The notes: generated by a model not told the origin, from the letters alone. A stretch of DNA of 64,000 nt from Benincasa hispida (GCF_009727055.1 NC_052359.1:14103372-14167371), one strand, 5' to 3'; shown: positions 1 through 10,915, numbered from the stretch's first letter. Program-made: numbers and translations.

Positions 1-848
1 AGGCACAAAAGATATAGGTGAAGAAGACTTACCTAAAGATGACTCTGATTCACATACATTTTCCTTTGGTTGCTCTTTCTTAGCAACTTTCTCAGATTGT
101 TGCATTTCACTAGATTCATCATTAAGCTCTTCCACTTCTTTTTCAAGTGGTTCATCATCATCGTCATCTATCAAATGAGTGGCTAGCTTTTTCCCGCTCT
201 TCAATGTCAAGACTTTACATTCCTTCTTTAGATTCTTCTCAGGACAACTAAGGAATTTACCTTTTTGCATTGTCTGAAGGGAAATGGCGATTTGATTAAG
301 ATGCACTTCCATGTTTTAGATTGCTTTCCCATGAGCGTGAACTATGATCTCCAAATTTGTAGTTCTTTCTCTAGATTCCTTTATAAATTCCAACATTGCC
401 TCCTCTAGAGAATATTTTCTCTCTACATTTGATGGTCCTGCACCAAAAAATCCAGGTGGTGCCTACAAAAATATTTTTATTGTTAGCATAGGAAAATTTT
501 TCATGATTTCTCAAACTAGGATGATAATGAGTAGGAATTTGTGGGTGGCTTCTATAATGTCCTTATCAATGTAATTGGTCGTCTCATCTCCTGTCCATCC
601 CAAACTTGTTGAGATTCTGCTACCATGGTTACTTGAGAAGCTATTGATGGTGAATTTAGTGATTGTCCTCCTACAACCAAGTTAGACAAAGTGTTAGTAA
701 TTATGGTCAATTGAGCCTGAATAGCACTTATCTCATCAATTCCATACACTCTGGCCGTTTTGGTGGTGGATTCTCTATCACTTGGCCAACTATAACTCGT
801 GGTGGCTGTTGGAGGAAAACTATGGGGGTACATGCAATCATGTGTGGT
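1..848 (-). pseudogene. Ty3/gypsy gag remnant, C-terminal part
   Basis: The minus strand reads as the Gag region of a plant Ty3/gypsy element. Positions 833-552 encode an open piece with a Q-A-Q-L-T-I-I-T-N-T-L-S-N-L series. Lower coordinates continue with a proline/glycine-rich stretch and an acidic, lysine-rich tail (read back from about 430 to 1) such as precedes the protease domain in Athila/Tat-type Gag. The frame is not continuous: there are stops near 320 and 550. The piece runs off the window at position 1, so protease and polymerase would lie outside. It continues on the far side of a solo LTR at 2563. It is a decayed mobile-element gene, not a host gene. Assignment to gypsy rests on Gag style and the primer site at 2861-2878; the lineage within gypsy is uncertain. 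Confidence 0.7.
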
Positions 849-2557
849 ACATGGCTTAAGCTATGCTTTTATGCCCATACGTCGGAGGTCATGCGTTGGA
901 ATGGAAAATATGTGTTAATCTAATATGCAATGACCATGCGTTCCTATCACAAGTTTTCTTACCTTCTCGCCAAGTGTAACGAGAACGCAAGTTTCTCGGG
1001 TAATCTGAGGTCGAACATAGGGACTTTTCACTCAATAATGCTTGTGAAGCAATGCGTTTGAGGCAATGAATAAACGTAAAAAGAAGAAGTTTAGTGGATT
1101 TACACATTACTCCTACTCCTAACTAAACAGATTAAGCAATGGAAGACTTGCGATGAGAATTGGTAGATGCACAACAACTATTAACACATAGTAATGTTTA
1201 TTATCTTAAATCGCTCAAGTAATCCTAGCTCGTCATACTAACGCATCGCACACCTCTCGGTGGTCAGCCGCATGATTATATCTCTATAGTGCATGGTTGC
1301 ATCGAGCATAAGATGGTGCCTATCTCTAGGAACAATGCATACTTTACTTTAGTGGGTTCCATCTTTTACCTTCTCAAGCAGTAGATGCGGCTAATTAACT
1401 TATAGATAAGCATTGCAACAACCCATTGGCAAGTGTTGCTACAGCCTTTCACCAAGTAAAGAGGATTAATTCACTATACTCGCACAACGCACACCTCTTA
1501 GTGGGTTGCTACGTGCATCCTATCTTTAGGCTACATGATTAAGTATGTGATCACCTTTGATAAATAAACGATGAAGGTAAACGATGATAAAGATAAAGAT
1601 GATGAAGAAGATAGCATTGGAGGAATCAAGATATGCATTGATTACAAAATGTCTTAATATCTTAAGCTAAAATGTAATACAATATAAAGGTTAAAGGAGA
1701 AATGAAAGACTCTGCGTCAAGGCTACTAGTGGTGCCATGGATGAATAGTGGAGATGTCTCTCTCGAGCTCTATCTCCGGGGAAAGCTCCGATCGTCACTC
1801 GGTCTGGTTTGTGGAGATGAAGAATTCTAAAAAAAAATCTCGCCCATGCTCTCATCTGTGATCACAAACCTCTACCTTAAGGAAGAAATTCGAATGTCTT
1901 GAAATGAAGGTCCAAAGGACTATTTATAGAGTTTAACCGCCGACAACAATCGTGATTGCGTTATGTCTCACTGCTGCCTTTGTCGCGGTATGGGCAATGT
2001 CACTTCATCTTATCTTGTTGATACTTCCAAAGTATGCGTCCGAGCTTGATTCAACTGAAGTATCAACGCATTTTATCCATCTTGCGATCACCCTTCTATT
2101 TAAGGTTATCACTCCATGGTTGCAATCTCTAAGTGATTACTGCATTTGCTTGATCACCGCAACTTCCATGCGATGGACGCATTCGATCACCGTAACTTTC
2201 ATGCGATGGACGCATGCGATCACCATAACTTTCATGCGATGGATGCATGCGTTCTTCTATGCGATAGCTCGGCTTTTAGCACATGTGTTTGTCTTTGTGG
2301 TCGCCTGGCTTCAGCACATGTGTTTGATTGTGATTGCTTATTTCCAGCGCATGTGTTTGATTCCTGCGATAGCTATAAAAATAGACACTTTGGCACGGAG
2401 TAACGCATAATATTGGGGTCAATGAGGATTTAGGTGCTAATCGATGCAAAACTTAATTTTTCGCAAATTCTAAGTGTTATTGCCGCATTTTCTACTTGTT
2501 AGCCCTCATAATTCTAAATAAAAGGCTTATAATAACTGGCATTTCTACCAGTTATCA
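849..2557 (-). mobile_element. Solo LTR inserted in the gypsy gag
   Basis: On the minus strand this begins TGATAACTGGTAG at 2557 and is bounded by identical 5-bp direct repeats GTGGT at 844-848 and 2558-2562, the target duplication expected of an LTR insertion. Removing the insert and one repeat puts the two gag parts back in one frame. No primer site or internal coding sequence lies between the ends, so this is a solo LTR. A TATA-like CTCTATAAATAGT lies on the minus strand at about 1921-1933. The far end (849) does not show the usual CA terminus, so that edge may be off by a few bases or mutated. Confidence 0.78.
2161..2265. repeat. 33-bp tandem repeat inside the solo LTR
   Basis: About three head-to-tail copies of a 33-bp unit containing CATGCGATGGACGCAT. 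They are followed to about 2360 by three looser copies of an AGCACATGTGTTTG unit. The long plus-strand open frame over 1952-2410 is a by-product of this periodicity (33 is divisible by three) and shows no protein-family signature. Confidence 0.8.
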
Positions 2558-2562
2558 GTGGT

Positions 2563-2790
2563 CATATCATCCAATATAGCATAAGCCTCAATAGCATAAG
2601 CATGAGCTATGAGAAAAAGTGGTTGGAAATAATCCCTAATGGTCTTCTCCGCTTCTTCGGCCATCACTTCTTCCACCTCTTGTTTAACTCCAAGATTTCT
2701 TTTAAATGTACATTCAATCTCAGGATCAAGAGTCAAAAGAGGCTTTTCCTTATCATGGGGCATGCGCAAAAGAAAACTCCAAAAAAATTA
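2563..2790 (-). pseudogene. Ty3/gypsy gag remnant, N-terminal part
   Basis: The minus-strand open frame 2769-2545 encodes the start of Gag, with an acidic stretch E-V-E-E-V-M-A-E-E-A-E-K-T and then I-R-D-Y-F-Q-P. It lies immediately downstream, on the minus strand, of the primer binding site at 2861-2878, the expected order LTR, primer site, gag. The frame runs into the solo LTR at 2557 and resumes at 843. The protein is truncated and not functional. Confidence 0.65.
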
Positions 2791-2860
2791 CCACAAAAAT
2801 AAGCCCTAATCTAAAATTTCTCCAATTCTTGAATAGTAAGAAAAAAAAATCGTATATTAA

Positions 2861-2878
2861 TCCCCGACAATGGCGCCA
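2861..2878 (-). other. Primer binding site, tRNA-Asp type
   Basis: The minus strand reads TGGCGCCATTGTCGGGGA, two mismatches from TGGCGCCGTTGCCGGGGA, the primer site complementary to tRNA-Asp used by many plant gypsy elements. It fixes the polarity of the element and puts the 5' LTR at higher coordinates. Confidence 0.85.
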
Positions 2879-2884
2879 AAAACT

Positions 2885-4201
2885 TGACATGCAATGTGTG
2901 TGCGCAAGAAAAAGCAGTTAAGTCATAATATATTAAAATGGCTTAAACGACCGAATATTGTCCTCAAGGATCAAACTAATAGTTTCACTTAACTATTTCA
3001 AACCGTATTGATTTTAGCAAGGATATTGGAAAGTCGAATTGAGTGACTTTGATTTAGTTTTCAGCAAAGCAAGACAAACAAATGAAATTTTAGATTTTAA
3101 GAGTGTTCTAGGGTGTCGGTTTTCATTACATACTTCATTAAACAATAATTAGGTCAATCATGGAATTAAGCATACACGTTTATCTAAGTCTAGAAATTAA
3201 GTTCTGTATCATTGTCTTTCGAAAACAATTCTTTCTCATGCAATTCTAATTGATAACTAATGTCGTGACATCAAGTTAAAATTCATGGCATTAAACATTG
3301 TCATCATCAACTTTTACTACTCCTCTAACTACATACGTGATAGGTCAATAGCTTTAGTGTTACAAGTTCGATTAAACATATAATCTACCGAATTGAACAT
3401 CAAAGATAATTAGCTATGGAATTTCATGAAATCTTTAAACATTAGTTCAAATTCATATGTAAATCCAAAAACACCCTAAAACAAAGAGTCTAGCCCAGCC
3501 ACTCGTGGTTCTCAAGAAAATATTCTCATACAAAATTGAAGGCATTCGAGTAGAGAAAAGGAAAGAATAAGAGAAACCCTGTCTAGAATGCTCCTTCTCT
3601 GGTGAAAATCGTCAATCTTCTCTCCGTTAGCATGTCGGAAAGTTCAACGGTCTCACAATCGGTCTTCAATTGTTTCTCTTCGACAAGGACTCTCTCTTTT
3701 TCTATCTCAAAATTAGGTTTGAATGTCTTCCAATTAGGTCAGATTCTCCTAATCATAGAGTCGAAACTTGACACAAAATCCTTGCCTAAATTATCAAATT
3801 TGTCAAATAAGGAAAGTCGGTGTCGCAATGCTTCGACAGCAACGTTGCAACGCTGGTCCGATTCTATCAAAGTGTTGCAACGCTGCATCCCAAAGTGCAG
3901 CTACTGCCTTTTTCATCAAACCTCGTTTTCGGTCGAAGCATTGCAATGCTACAACCATCGTTGTAACTCTCCCCTGTTCTTTGGACCATTGAATTTTTCC
4001 TCTCTTTTTTTCATTTCGCCCTTTGGTCCATTGCTTAGTTTTGACTCCCCTAAACTTAATTTAATCCTTTTTGGCTTATTTTAAGTATAAATTTCGATCA
4101 TAAATCATGGAAATCACTAGCAAATACATCAAATCTGATAAAAACATATTAAAAACAGTCCTAAATCTAAGGCAAATAATGCACATTTTGTGTGTGTTTC
4201 A
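2885..4201 (-). mobile_element. 5' LTR of the gypsy remnant (ends approximate)
   Basis: The sequence next to the primer site on the LTR side. On the minus strand it could begin TGAAACACACACAAAATG at 4201 and end ...ATTGCATGTCA at about 2885. It contains GTTGCAACGCTG-type repeats (3810-3960). The plus-strand open frame 3602-4084 lies antisense in this LTR and has no family signature. Outer limit inferred from a TG start only; the opposite LTR is not in the window, so the limits cannot be confirmed here. Confidence 0.5.
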
Positions 4202-5400
4202 TACTGTAACAATAAAATACTAATAACAAGAAAACAAGTAAAGACACATAATTTGATAACCCGATTTGGCGATAAACCACCCATGTCTGGGGGGCAGTAT
4301 GTCAAGAAAGATAATCCTCTAATATTAAATAGTTAAGCAATTGTAACGTAGTACTTATCTATAACACATCGACTATTACAGTGACTCACCTAGAGCCTAA
4401 CTCACAACTCACTTAAGCTCCCCTAGATGTGAGACTTCTACTCGATTGTACTTAGGCTTTCCCTAAGTGTGATAATATTAGTGTTGAACACTTCGCTTTT
4501 TAACAGTGTGTGAGACTCCTCTGCACTTTAGTATCTTCCTTGTAATTCAGTGAACTCTCTTTACTGATGAATCTTAGGTCCTCGTTAAGATGAAGAAATC
4601 CTTCTCGAGAATGAAGTCTTAGGCTCCCTTTAAGACCGAGAATCTCTTTTCTTCAGTATTGCCTTAGGCTCCCCTAAGACAGAAGTTCTCCAAGTTCTTG
4701 AACTTATCAATTGATAAAATTGCACATTAAATATAGTGAACAAAGATCAAAACACGATGTTGCACAATTCGACCACCAAGAACAAAGACACTCTCTCACT
4801 ATGAACAAATGCCGCAACCCTAAATGAAAGTCATTATTCTCCTTTAAAAAACTGATGACCAACTAAGGAAAGACTTTTTAGAAAATATTTTTCCTTCAGT
4901 CAAAATAAATTGTGCCATAAATAAGAAAAATATCGGATAATATACATCTGCTGAGATTTTCCAGAGTAGGAAAGAAAAATATTCCGCATATAATTTCCAT
5001 ATTAGGAAAGAAAAAATATTCGGCAGAAAATAATATTGTTTGAGACATTTGTTAGGACTTCATTTGTGACGTCCGCAAAAACCACCCGAAGCTGCTTAGA
5101 AAAAATATAGAGAGAACCAAATAATCTCCCAGACTGGTGAAACAAATTAGCCTCCCTAGACCTTCATATATCCTTTTTTGTCCCTGTAACAGAAAGTAAA
5201 AATAAAATCAGTTATCAACCGATTTCTCCTTCCCACTGTAATCTGTGAATATAAGAAAAGGAGAACAAAAATATTGATAGAAGGTTAGATAAAATTACAT
5301 AGAGAACTTTGTAAAAGAAATGGAGTGTGGAGCTTATCTTTAAATTACTTAATAAAGAACTTCTAAATGCTTCTGAAAGTGGACGTGGGTACGAATATCG
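4202..5400. repeat. Non-coding repeat tract with TAGGCTCCCCTAAG motifs
   Basis: No gene seen. The stretch 4370-4700 holds several degenerate copies of a short motif resembling TTAGGCTCCCCTAAG, spaced irregularly. The wording near 4255-4310 (GATAACCCGATTTGGCGATA) resembles internal or LTR parts of plant retrotransposons, but I cannot name the family. Confidence 0.4.
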
Positions 5401-5409
5401 AATTGAGCC

Positions 5410-5580
5410 TGTTGGGAATGTGACCAAAGTCCCACATTGATTAGATAAGATGGGGATCATAGGTATATAAGTGAGGATGACTATCTCTATTGGTATGAGG
5501 CTTTTTGGAGTGAAACAAAAAAAAGGGATATAAGGGTTTATGACAAAAGTGAATAATATCATATATTGTAGAGATTGTAG
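5410..5580 (+). repeat. Dispersed repeat with snRNA-type promoter, copy 1
   Basis: Starts TGTTGGGAATG. AGTCCCACATTG at 5428-5439 is close to the plant U-snRNA upstream sequence element (RTCCCACATCG). TATATAA follows at 5464-5470, leaving 24 bp between the boxes; in plants this spacing is typical of polymerase III snRNA genes (U6, U3), polymerase II snRNA genes having about ten more. A T5 run follows at 5502-5506. I recognise the downstream wording (GGTATGAGGC..., GAATAATATCATA) as a dispersed plant repeat, possibly a TRIM-like LTR. No snRNA body is present. Confidence 0.6.
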
Positions 5581-6025
5581 AGGGTAGTTTTCCTATCAAA
5601 GCTACTATAAAAACCGATCCCTTGATCTTCTTCTTCATTATTCTCCCTTGAATTTGATTCATAGATTCTTGAAGCTTTGATTTTTGCCTGGATTTTCTTT
5701 CTTCTCTCGAGTCGTGTCTCTTATATGTTGAAATGCATGTCAAGCATGTGTCAAATAATTGTCATCTGTGATGTTTTTAAATTTTAACAAGTGTCAACAA
5801 AAAAACCTACAACAATCTACTCAAATTAAAAGAAAAACTTGCAATTCAACATTGAATGCAAATACAACAATCTACGCAAAAACCATTGAATGTAAATGAC
5901 ATCATTCTTGAGTAGGAAGAAGATGATAAATTGGTTTTTCTTATAAATTTTCATTGCACAAACTGAATAAGAGGTTGGTTATTCCGTTTCGCTTGTCGAA
6001 ACGTAGATAAATGAAAATAAAAAAC

Positions 6026-7059
6026 GTGGATCTCATTTGATTATTTTTTGTGTTTACTTATATTCTGCATTTGTACTGACATATGGACCCCTACATCCCA
6101 ATCTGTAATGAAAAATGCAAGTTGATTGATGAATAAAGAGTACTCAAACCAATTGCGCTTAAGAAGTATGTCTTATCATTACCGTTATCGTTATAGTGAC
6201 GTTACGACTACCATTATTATTACTATTATAGCTGAAAAATTATCAGTTTTAACATCTTTATTGTTACTGTTACCATTACCGTTACCGCTTGACCCTTAGA
6301 GATAGAGGTAGAGGTAACGGTAACAGTAAATTAGACAAAATTCATAATTTTAAGTAAATGCGATCAAAATCAATTCAATTACGTTTACAATTCAAGCTTA
6401 TTACAATTGGTCCATCAATAACATTTCATTACGATTACACCAACTTTTATTATGGTTTGGTAAATATGACCTAATTATAATCTATATATAAGACGATGTT
6501 GAATAATAAGAAGTCACATTTTTCCCTCATTCCTGTGTAAGATAGTATCAGAAGTTTTATGATTTTATCTCGCTTGTCTTTTCATCTCAATTTCTTATAA
6601 TGATTTGCATCTTTCTTAAGTAAAATAGTTGAAACTTAGTAAAATTGATCTAAGGCCATATTTACCAATCCATAATGAAAATTAGTGTAATTGTCATAGG
6701 ATTCTAATGATAAATTAATCGTAATGGACCACAATTACTAATGTAATTGGATTGCTTTTGATCAATATTTTTACTTACAATATGGATCTGTCACATTTAT
6801 TGTTACCATTATCGTTGAGGGTTTAAAGATAACGGTAACAGTTAATAATTCTCATACTATAACATTAACAATAACGATAATTGTAACGGTAACGGTAACG
6901 ATAACGATATGACCATGTAATTTTGAAACGCAATTGGATTGATCGCCCTTCACTCAATTGAATTGCATTCTTAAATTACAGACTTGGAAGTGGATCCCAC
7001 ATTTCATTTCGATTATAGAACACAGGTAAAACAACCATAAAAACAATCAAATGACCCAC
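6026..7059. mobile_element. Foldback element with arms of about 430 bp
   Basis: The left arm (about 6026-6480) and the right arm (about 6640-7059) are imperfect reverse complements over nearly their whole length. Matching landmarks are GATCTCATTTGATT at the left end against GGGTCATTTGATT read inward from the right, CCAATTGCG, ATTACGATTA and TTGGTAAATATG. The centre is near 6560. Both arms hold opposed runs of GTTACC/GTTATC and GGTAAC/GATAAC hexamers (6180-6330 and 6800-6910). No coding capacity. It looks like a non-autonomous foldback or long-TIR MITE; no clear target duplication was found. Confidence 0.8.
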
Positions 7060-7084
7060 TTTCTAGATTACCATTGATTTATAT

Positions 7085-7297
7085 TAGATTTTTCCTTCGT
7101 AAACATGACTCAAAAACAAAGAAAAATAAAAGTAAAAACTATGTTTTTTGTTTCTAAAATTAACTAGACTTTGTTTTTTAACATATTGGTAAAAAATAGA
7201 TCACAAGAGCCAGAAATTTAGCAGTGAAAGTGTGTTTATAAGTTTAATTTTCAAAAACTAAAAACTAAAACCCAAATGATTATCAAACATGACCTTA
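7085..7297. repeat. MITE-like repeat, family also at 40238-40548
   Basis: Contains TTGTTTTTTAACATATTGGT, a purine-rich centre, and ends CCAAATGATTATCAAACATG. The same order (TTTTTGTTT..., GTAGATAA..., TTACCAAACGGGACC) is seen at 40238-40548. No coding sequence. I associate this repeat with cucurbit genomes by recognition only. Confidence 0.5.
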
Positions 7298-7299
7298 AC

Positions 7300-8750
7300 T
7301 ATTTAGTCAAGAAGCAAGTGAAGTTAATTCTAAACAATTAGATCAGAAACTTAGGAATAAAGAATAACTATACCTCATTCTGGTATTGTATATTCTTCCC
7401 AAGTAGGTGAAAAGGTACATTTATAAATAAGGAAAGAGTACTGAACTTAAGGAGAAAATTAAGCTTTCAACGGTATGCAAATCACATAATCTCTAATTGC
7501 TCATTTATGTAGCTAGTCGTTGATGTTGAGGTCTTCATATTTGAGGTTATTAGTGTTAAGGTGGAGGCGTTATTACAATTATACATAATTTAATTAAGGT
7601 TAACACTCCAAAGTTTAAAGTATTTTTAACTTGAACAATTCAAAACTAAAGTCATAAAGTCCTTTTGTAGTATTCGAAGGTTATCACTTCTTTAAATCTT
7701 TCCAATATAAGATAATTATTCTTCTAATATTTTGAATTGTCATTTCATAAATAAATGAAATGCTAATTCATTAATATTGAAACCAGCATAAAAAGATTTC
7801 CCTGGCTAAACTAATTTCATTTTGAGCTTTGGGTGTGTGAATATATGAACAAAAACCAAATAGAAACAAACTAAAGATGACAAGAGATGAACAAGTTTTT
7901 TGGTATATCAAACTGATTCTGATTAATCAAATTACAACCACTTAATTTTGTTCCAAGTGGACCAATCAATCAAATTAATTATTCANATATATAAATTCAT
8001 TCTAATTTGGAGCTTTGTGATATTTTCAAAGAACAAAGGCTTATCCTCATGGAGGGTTGGTATAAAAAAGATTACTTTGGACTTCAACAACCCCTTTTAA
8101 AGAAGAAACTTTTCATAAACTAATTCACTAAAGATTGGCTAAAAAAGTAGAGTTAACAATGGAAAAAGGAAAGCACATTTTTTGGTTGTAATAAATGACA
8201 TCAAACTTAGCAACCATGTTTGAAAATTGTGGAGTAATACCCAAGTGGGAAAACTTTTTTCTTCTTTCTTTTTTTGGGTCAAATTGTGCTTAAGTTCACA
8301 CTTCATAATATTAATATTATTCATGTGGTGAAGATTATTCTCCCTTTTATTACAAGACTCATCAATTGTCTCTTTTCTCACACTTGAATGTTGAATTTTG
8401 ACCTTTAAAAGTGGTTGGCAAGTCTTTTTGTAGGCTTAAATGTTTGTTGAAGTACATGGCTGTGGTTTCCAAGTGTTGGCCTTGATTTAATCTTTACCAT
8501 TGACTCTTTTATTTTATTTTATTTTTTTTAAGTTTTAGGGTTTAATTTTTCTCAACATATATATATGTTGAGAATTCATGTATAAAAATTTCAATAGAAA
8601 TTTCAAAATAAAGCAGTTAACATGTTTTTGTTTTCGAGATTTGTAAAAAAAAATTAAAATATAACATTTACCAAAAATCTAATAATTATAGACATGGTTT
8701 TTGTTCGCATGGAAAAACATATATATAATTGAATTAGGATTTCACATATT
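7300..8750. other. AT-rich non-coding stretch, nothing recognised
   Basis: No gene, RNA or mobile-element signature recognised. A single undetermined base lies at 7986. The minus-strand open frame at 8139-8381 has a composition expected of random AT-rich DNA and no family signature. Confidence 0.5.
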
Positions 8751-8759
8751 ATTGGATGC

Positions 8760-9260
8760 GTTCTAACAAAAACCATTGATAAATAAATAATCGGAGAAAA
8801 AAAAATCGTGGTTCACTAATGATACGATGGTTACATCCATATATAGGGAGAAATTATTTTATTATTTTGAGAAGGAATAAAGTATACAGAGATATTTGTA
8901 GGAAAATTTAGAGCAGTTAGAAGCAGCGATATCCTATACTTGGTCATTCAACTGGTTATATAACATATTCAAGATATTTCAATCTTGGATATTTGTTTTT
9001 TAAACTTCATAAATTATAACTCGTGTTATGAGATCGATAAATAAAGAACACAGAAAAATGTAAAAGTATAGAATCAACACATGAATTTACATGGTTCACT
9101 AGCAATGTGTTAACTACATTCACGAGACTAAGGGAGGACAATTTTATTAGATAGAATAATACATAATTACGGAATGAAGGTGCCTCTAGAATTTAGAGAG
9201 TTTATATAATCTAAATCCCTGGATCATACACTTAAATAACATAAAGATGACAAATATGTA
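8760..9260. repeat. Two degenerate copies of a retroelement-like repeat
   Basis: GGTTCACTAATGATACGATG near 8812 and GGTTCACTAGCAATGTG near 9093 are each followed by a ...TTACATCC/CTACATTC phrase, then an ATTTTATTA...GAATAA phrase. ACATATTCAAGATATTTCAA (8965) also recurs, slightly changed, at 9315. They appear to be two decayed copies of one repeat in the same orientation. No coding sequence. Confidence 0.45.
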
Positions 9261-9946
9261 AATAACTTAGGTTAACTATGAGACCCCGTACTTAGTCATT
9301 TGAAGCGTCAAAGAACATATTCAAGGCATTTCAACAACTCATTTATGAAAGATAAGAGATTTGGAGAAAATAGAAGATATTTTTGGATATTTCGATGATT
9401 AACGATGTGACATACCGAATTTTTAGGTAAATTTTTATTTAATTATCGCGAGTTATCGTCAACCACTAGCAGCATACTCTGTCCACCATCATCAACTCTA
9501 ATAACATATTCAAAAATCAAGAAATATTGTGGATATATTATATATTAAATTTGTCTCTATCTATCAACTTAATCTTTTAACTCATTCGATAATCTAATTA
9601 ATATGATAACAAAGTAGAAAGTTCTAAGTTCAAACTCTTATGAGTAAGGAGAGTATTAAAATGTTGATATAATATTAAATTTATCTTTACCCTTCGATTT
9701 GAATTTTTTTTTGGGAGGGGGTAAAAGGGTGATTTTACAAATATATAATTCAAATAATAAGAATAACAAAATTAAAAGTCATTATATTCTAATTTCTATT
9801 CATGTGACCCCTTTACTGCTTTTACTCACTCTTTTTTTTTTTTTATCATTTTTTATATGCTTTTGCTCCATATGTGACATGACATTTTTGGATTGACTTA
9901 TTTCAGTTCTCATCACCTTCCATTCATGACAACAACATTCATCATC

Positions 9947-9959
9947 TATATTATTTATA
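9947..9959 (+). promoter_or_regulatory. TATA box of the MGNC-protein gene
   Basis: TATATTATTTATA lies about 86 bp before the ATG at 10045. It is followed by a CT-rich tract (9988-10012, including CTCTCTCTCTC) typical of plant 5' untranslated leaders. A transcription start near 9985-9990 is inferred. Confidence 0.55.
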
Positions 9960-10044
9960 CCAAACCATCTCTTTTTCTTCAAATCTCACCTCTCTTTCCC
10001 TCTCTCTCTCTAGAGAGATTAGAACAATTAGAAGCCTTATCACC

Positions 10045-10362
10045 ATGGGAAACTGTGTGAGCAACAAATTTTTCTGTGGAAAATCGTCAAAAATAAGCGA
10101 TGAGGAGGCTTTGGAGATGGTCAAGAGAAGCCTTATGGCCTACGACGAGGCTCCGAGATCTCCGACGACGACAATGGAAGTAAAGATCAAGATCACAAAG
10201 AGGGAGCTAGAGATATTACTAGGTAATTATAAGGTGGTGGAGGTGAAGGAGGAGCTGCCTACATCGCAGTTCTTATCGCGGCTGATCGACATCGACGAGG
10301 CACTTGAGATGCAACCACGATCGTGGCGGCCTTCCTTGCAGAGCATCCCGGAGACGGATTGA
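10045..10362 (+). CDS. Small MGNC-type plant protein of unknown function
   Basis: Single-exon open frame of 105 residues. It begins MGNC, a textbook N-myristoylation site (Gly2) with a neighbouring cysteine suitable for palmitoylation, so a membrane-associated cytosolic protein is inferred. The middle carries V-K-I-K-I-T-K-R-E-L-E-I-L-L (about 45-59) and S-Q-F-L-S-R-L-I-D-I (about 73-82); the C-terminus carries R-S-W-R-P-S-L-Q-S-I-P-E (about 91-102). This three-part pattern is one I recognise from small uncharacterised plant proteins; no biochemical role is known to me. The start has a good context (CACCATGGGA), with a TATA box and CT-rich leader upstream. Codon positions are much more GC-rich than the flanks. 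It looks intact and is the best-supported host gene here. Confidence 0.88.
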   Translation: MGNCVSNKFFCGKSSKISDEEALEMVKRSLMAYDEAPRSPTTTMEVKIKITKRELEILLGNYKVVEVKEELPTSQFLSRLIDIDEALEMQPRSWRPSLQSIPETD

Positions 10363-10560
10363 TCTCAGGAAAGATATTTCTTTTCGGATCTCTATTTTCT
10401 CTCTCTGGTTTAATATTTGGAGTTTTTTTTATCTCCAAATTATTTCTCCGATATACCTATAGACCCAAAGATTTGAACCTCAAAGTTTACGTGAAAGAAT
10501 ATACATGCAATTACTATTGAATTATGCTTACTTTAAGCAAGCTTTCAATATTATATTGTT
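10363..10560 (+). other. Probable 3' untranslated region of the MGNC gene
   Basis: AT-rich sequence after the TGA at 10360-10362. The open frame running to about 10520 overlaps the gene in another phase and has no family signature. The exact poly(A) site cannot be placed; ATTATATTG near 10550 is one AT-rich candidate zone. Confidence 0.35.
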
Positions 10561-10756
10561 GTTAGTTTAGGTTAAATCATCATGTTTTTTAAACTAGTCT
10601 CCATCGCTAATTAAAGTTGAATAGATATTGTTGATGAAGAGAGCGATTATATTTAGAGGATATTTTTTATACCAAACTTTAGAAAAGTGTAGAGGGATCA
10701 GTTTATTCTTTAGTTCTACTTTTCAATTAAAATAATAGCTGACCTCAATTTTAATG

Positions 10757-10915
10757 TGTTAGGAATGCGAACAAAGTCTCAGAGAAAAAAATCATAGATT
10801 TATAAATGAAGAATAATATCTCTCTTTAATAGATTATGAAATTGTGGAGACTTTTTGAGTAAAATAAAAAAACAAAAATATATGTGAGTTTATGCTCCAA
10901 GGTAGACAATATAAT
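10757..10915 (+). repeat. Dispersed repeat with snRNA-type promoter, copy 2 (decayed)
   Basis: Same order of landmarks as 5410-5580: TGTTAGGAATG, AACAAAGTCTC (the upstream element mutated), TTTATAAATGAAGAATA (TATA position), GAGACTTTTTGAGT, GAGTTTATGCTC and TAGACAATATAA. The upstream promoter box is destroyed. Two copies 5.3 kb apart in the same orientation show that this is a dispersed family. Confidence 0.55.

Noticed and set aside
1952..2410. 152-residue plus-strand open frame with repeated M-R-W-T-H-A
   Set aside because: Produced by 33-bp tandem repeats in a solo LTR lying on the other strand; no family likeness.
3602..4084. 160-residue plus-strand open frame
   Set aside because: Lies antisense in the presumed gypsy LTR; contains GTTGCAACGCTG repeats; no domain.
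5410..5580. Functional U6 or U3 snRNA gene
   Set aside because: Promoter boxes are present but no conserved snRNA body follows; the unit is a dispersed repeat.
6180..6330. GTTACC/GGTAAC runs as telomere-like repeats
   Set aside because: Not the plant TTTAGGG unit; interspersed, in both orientations, and part of a foldback element.
8139..8381. 80-residue minus-strand open frame
   Set aside because: Composition expected of AT-rich non-coding DNA; no promoter or family signature.
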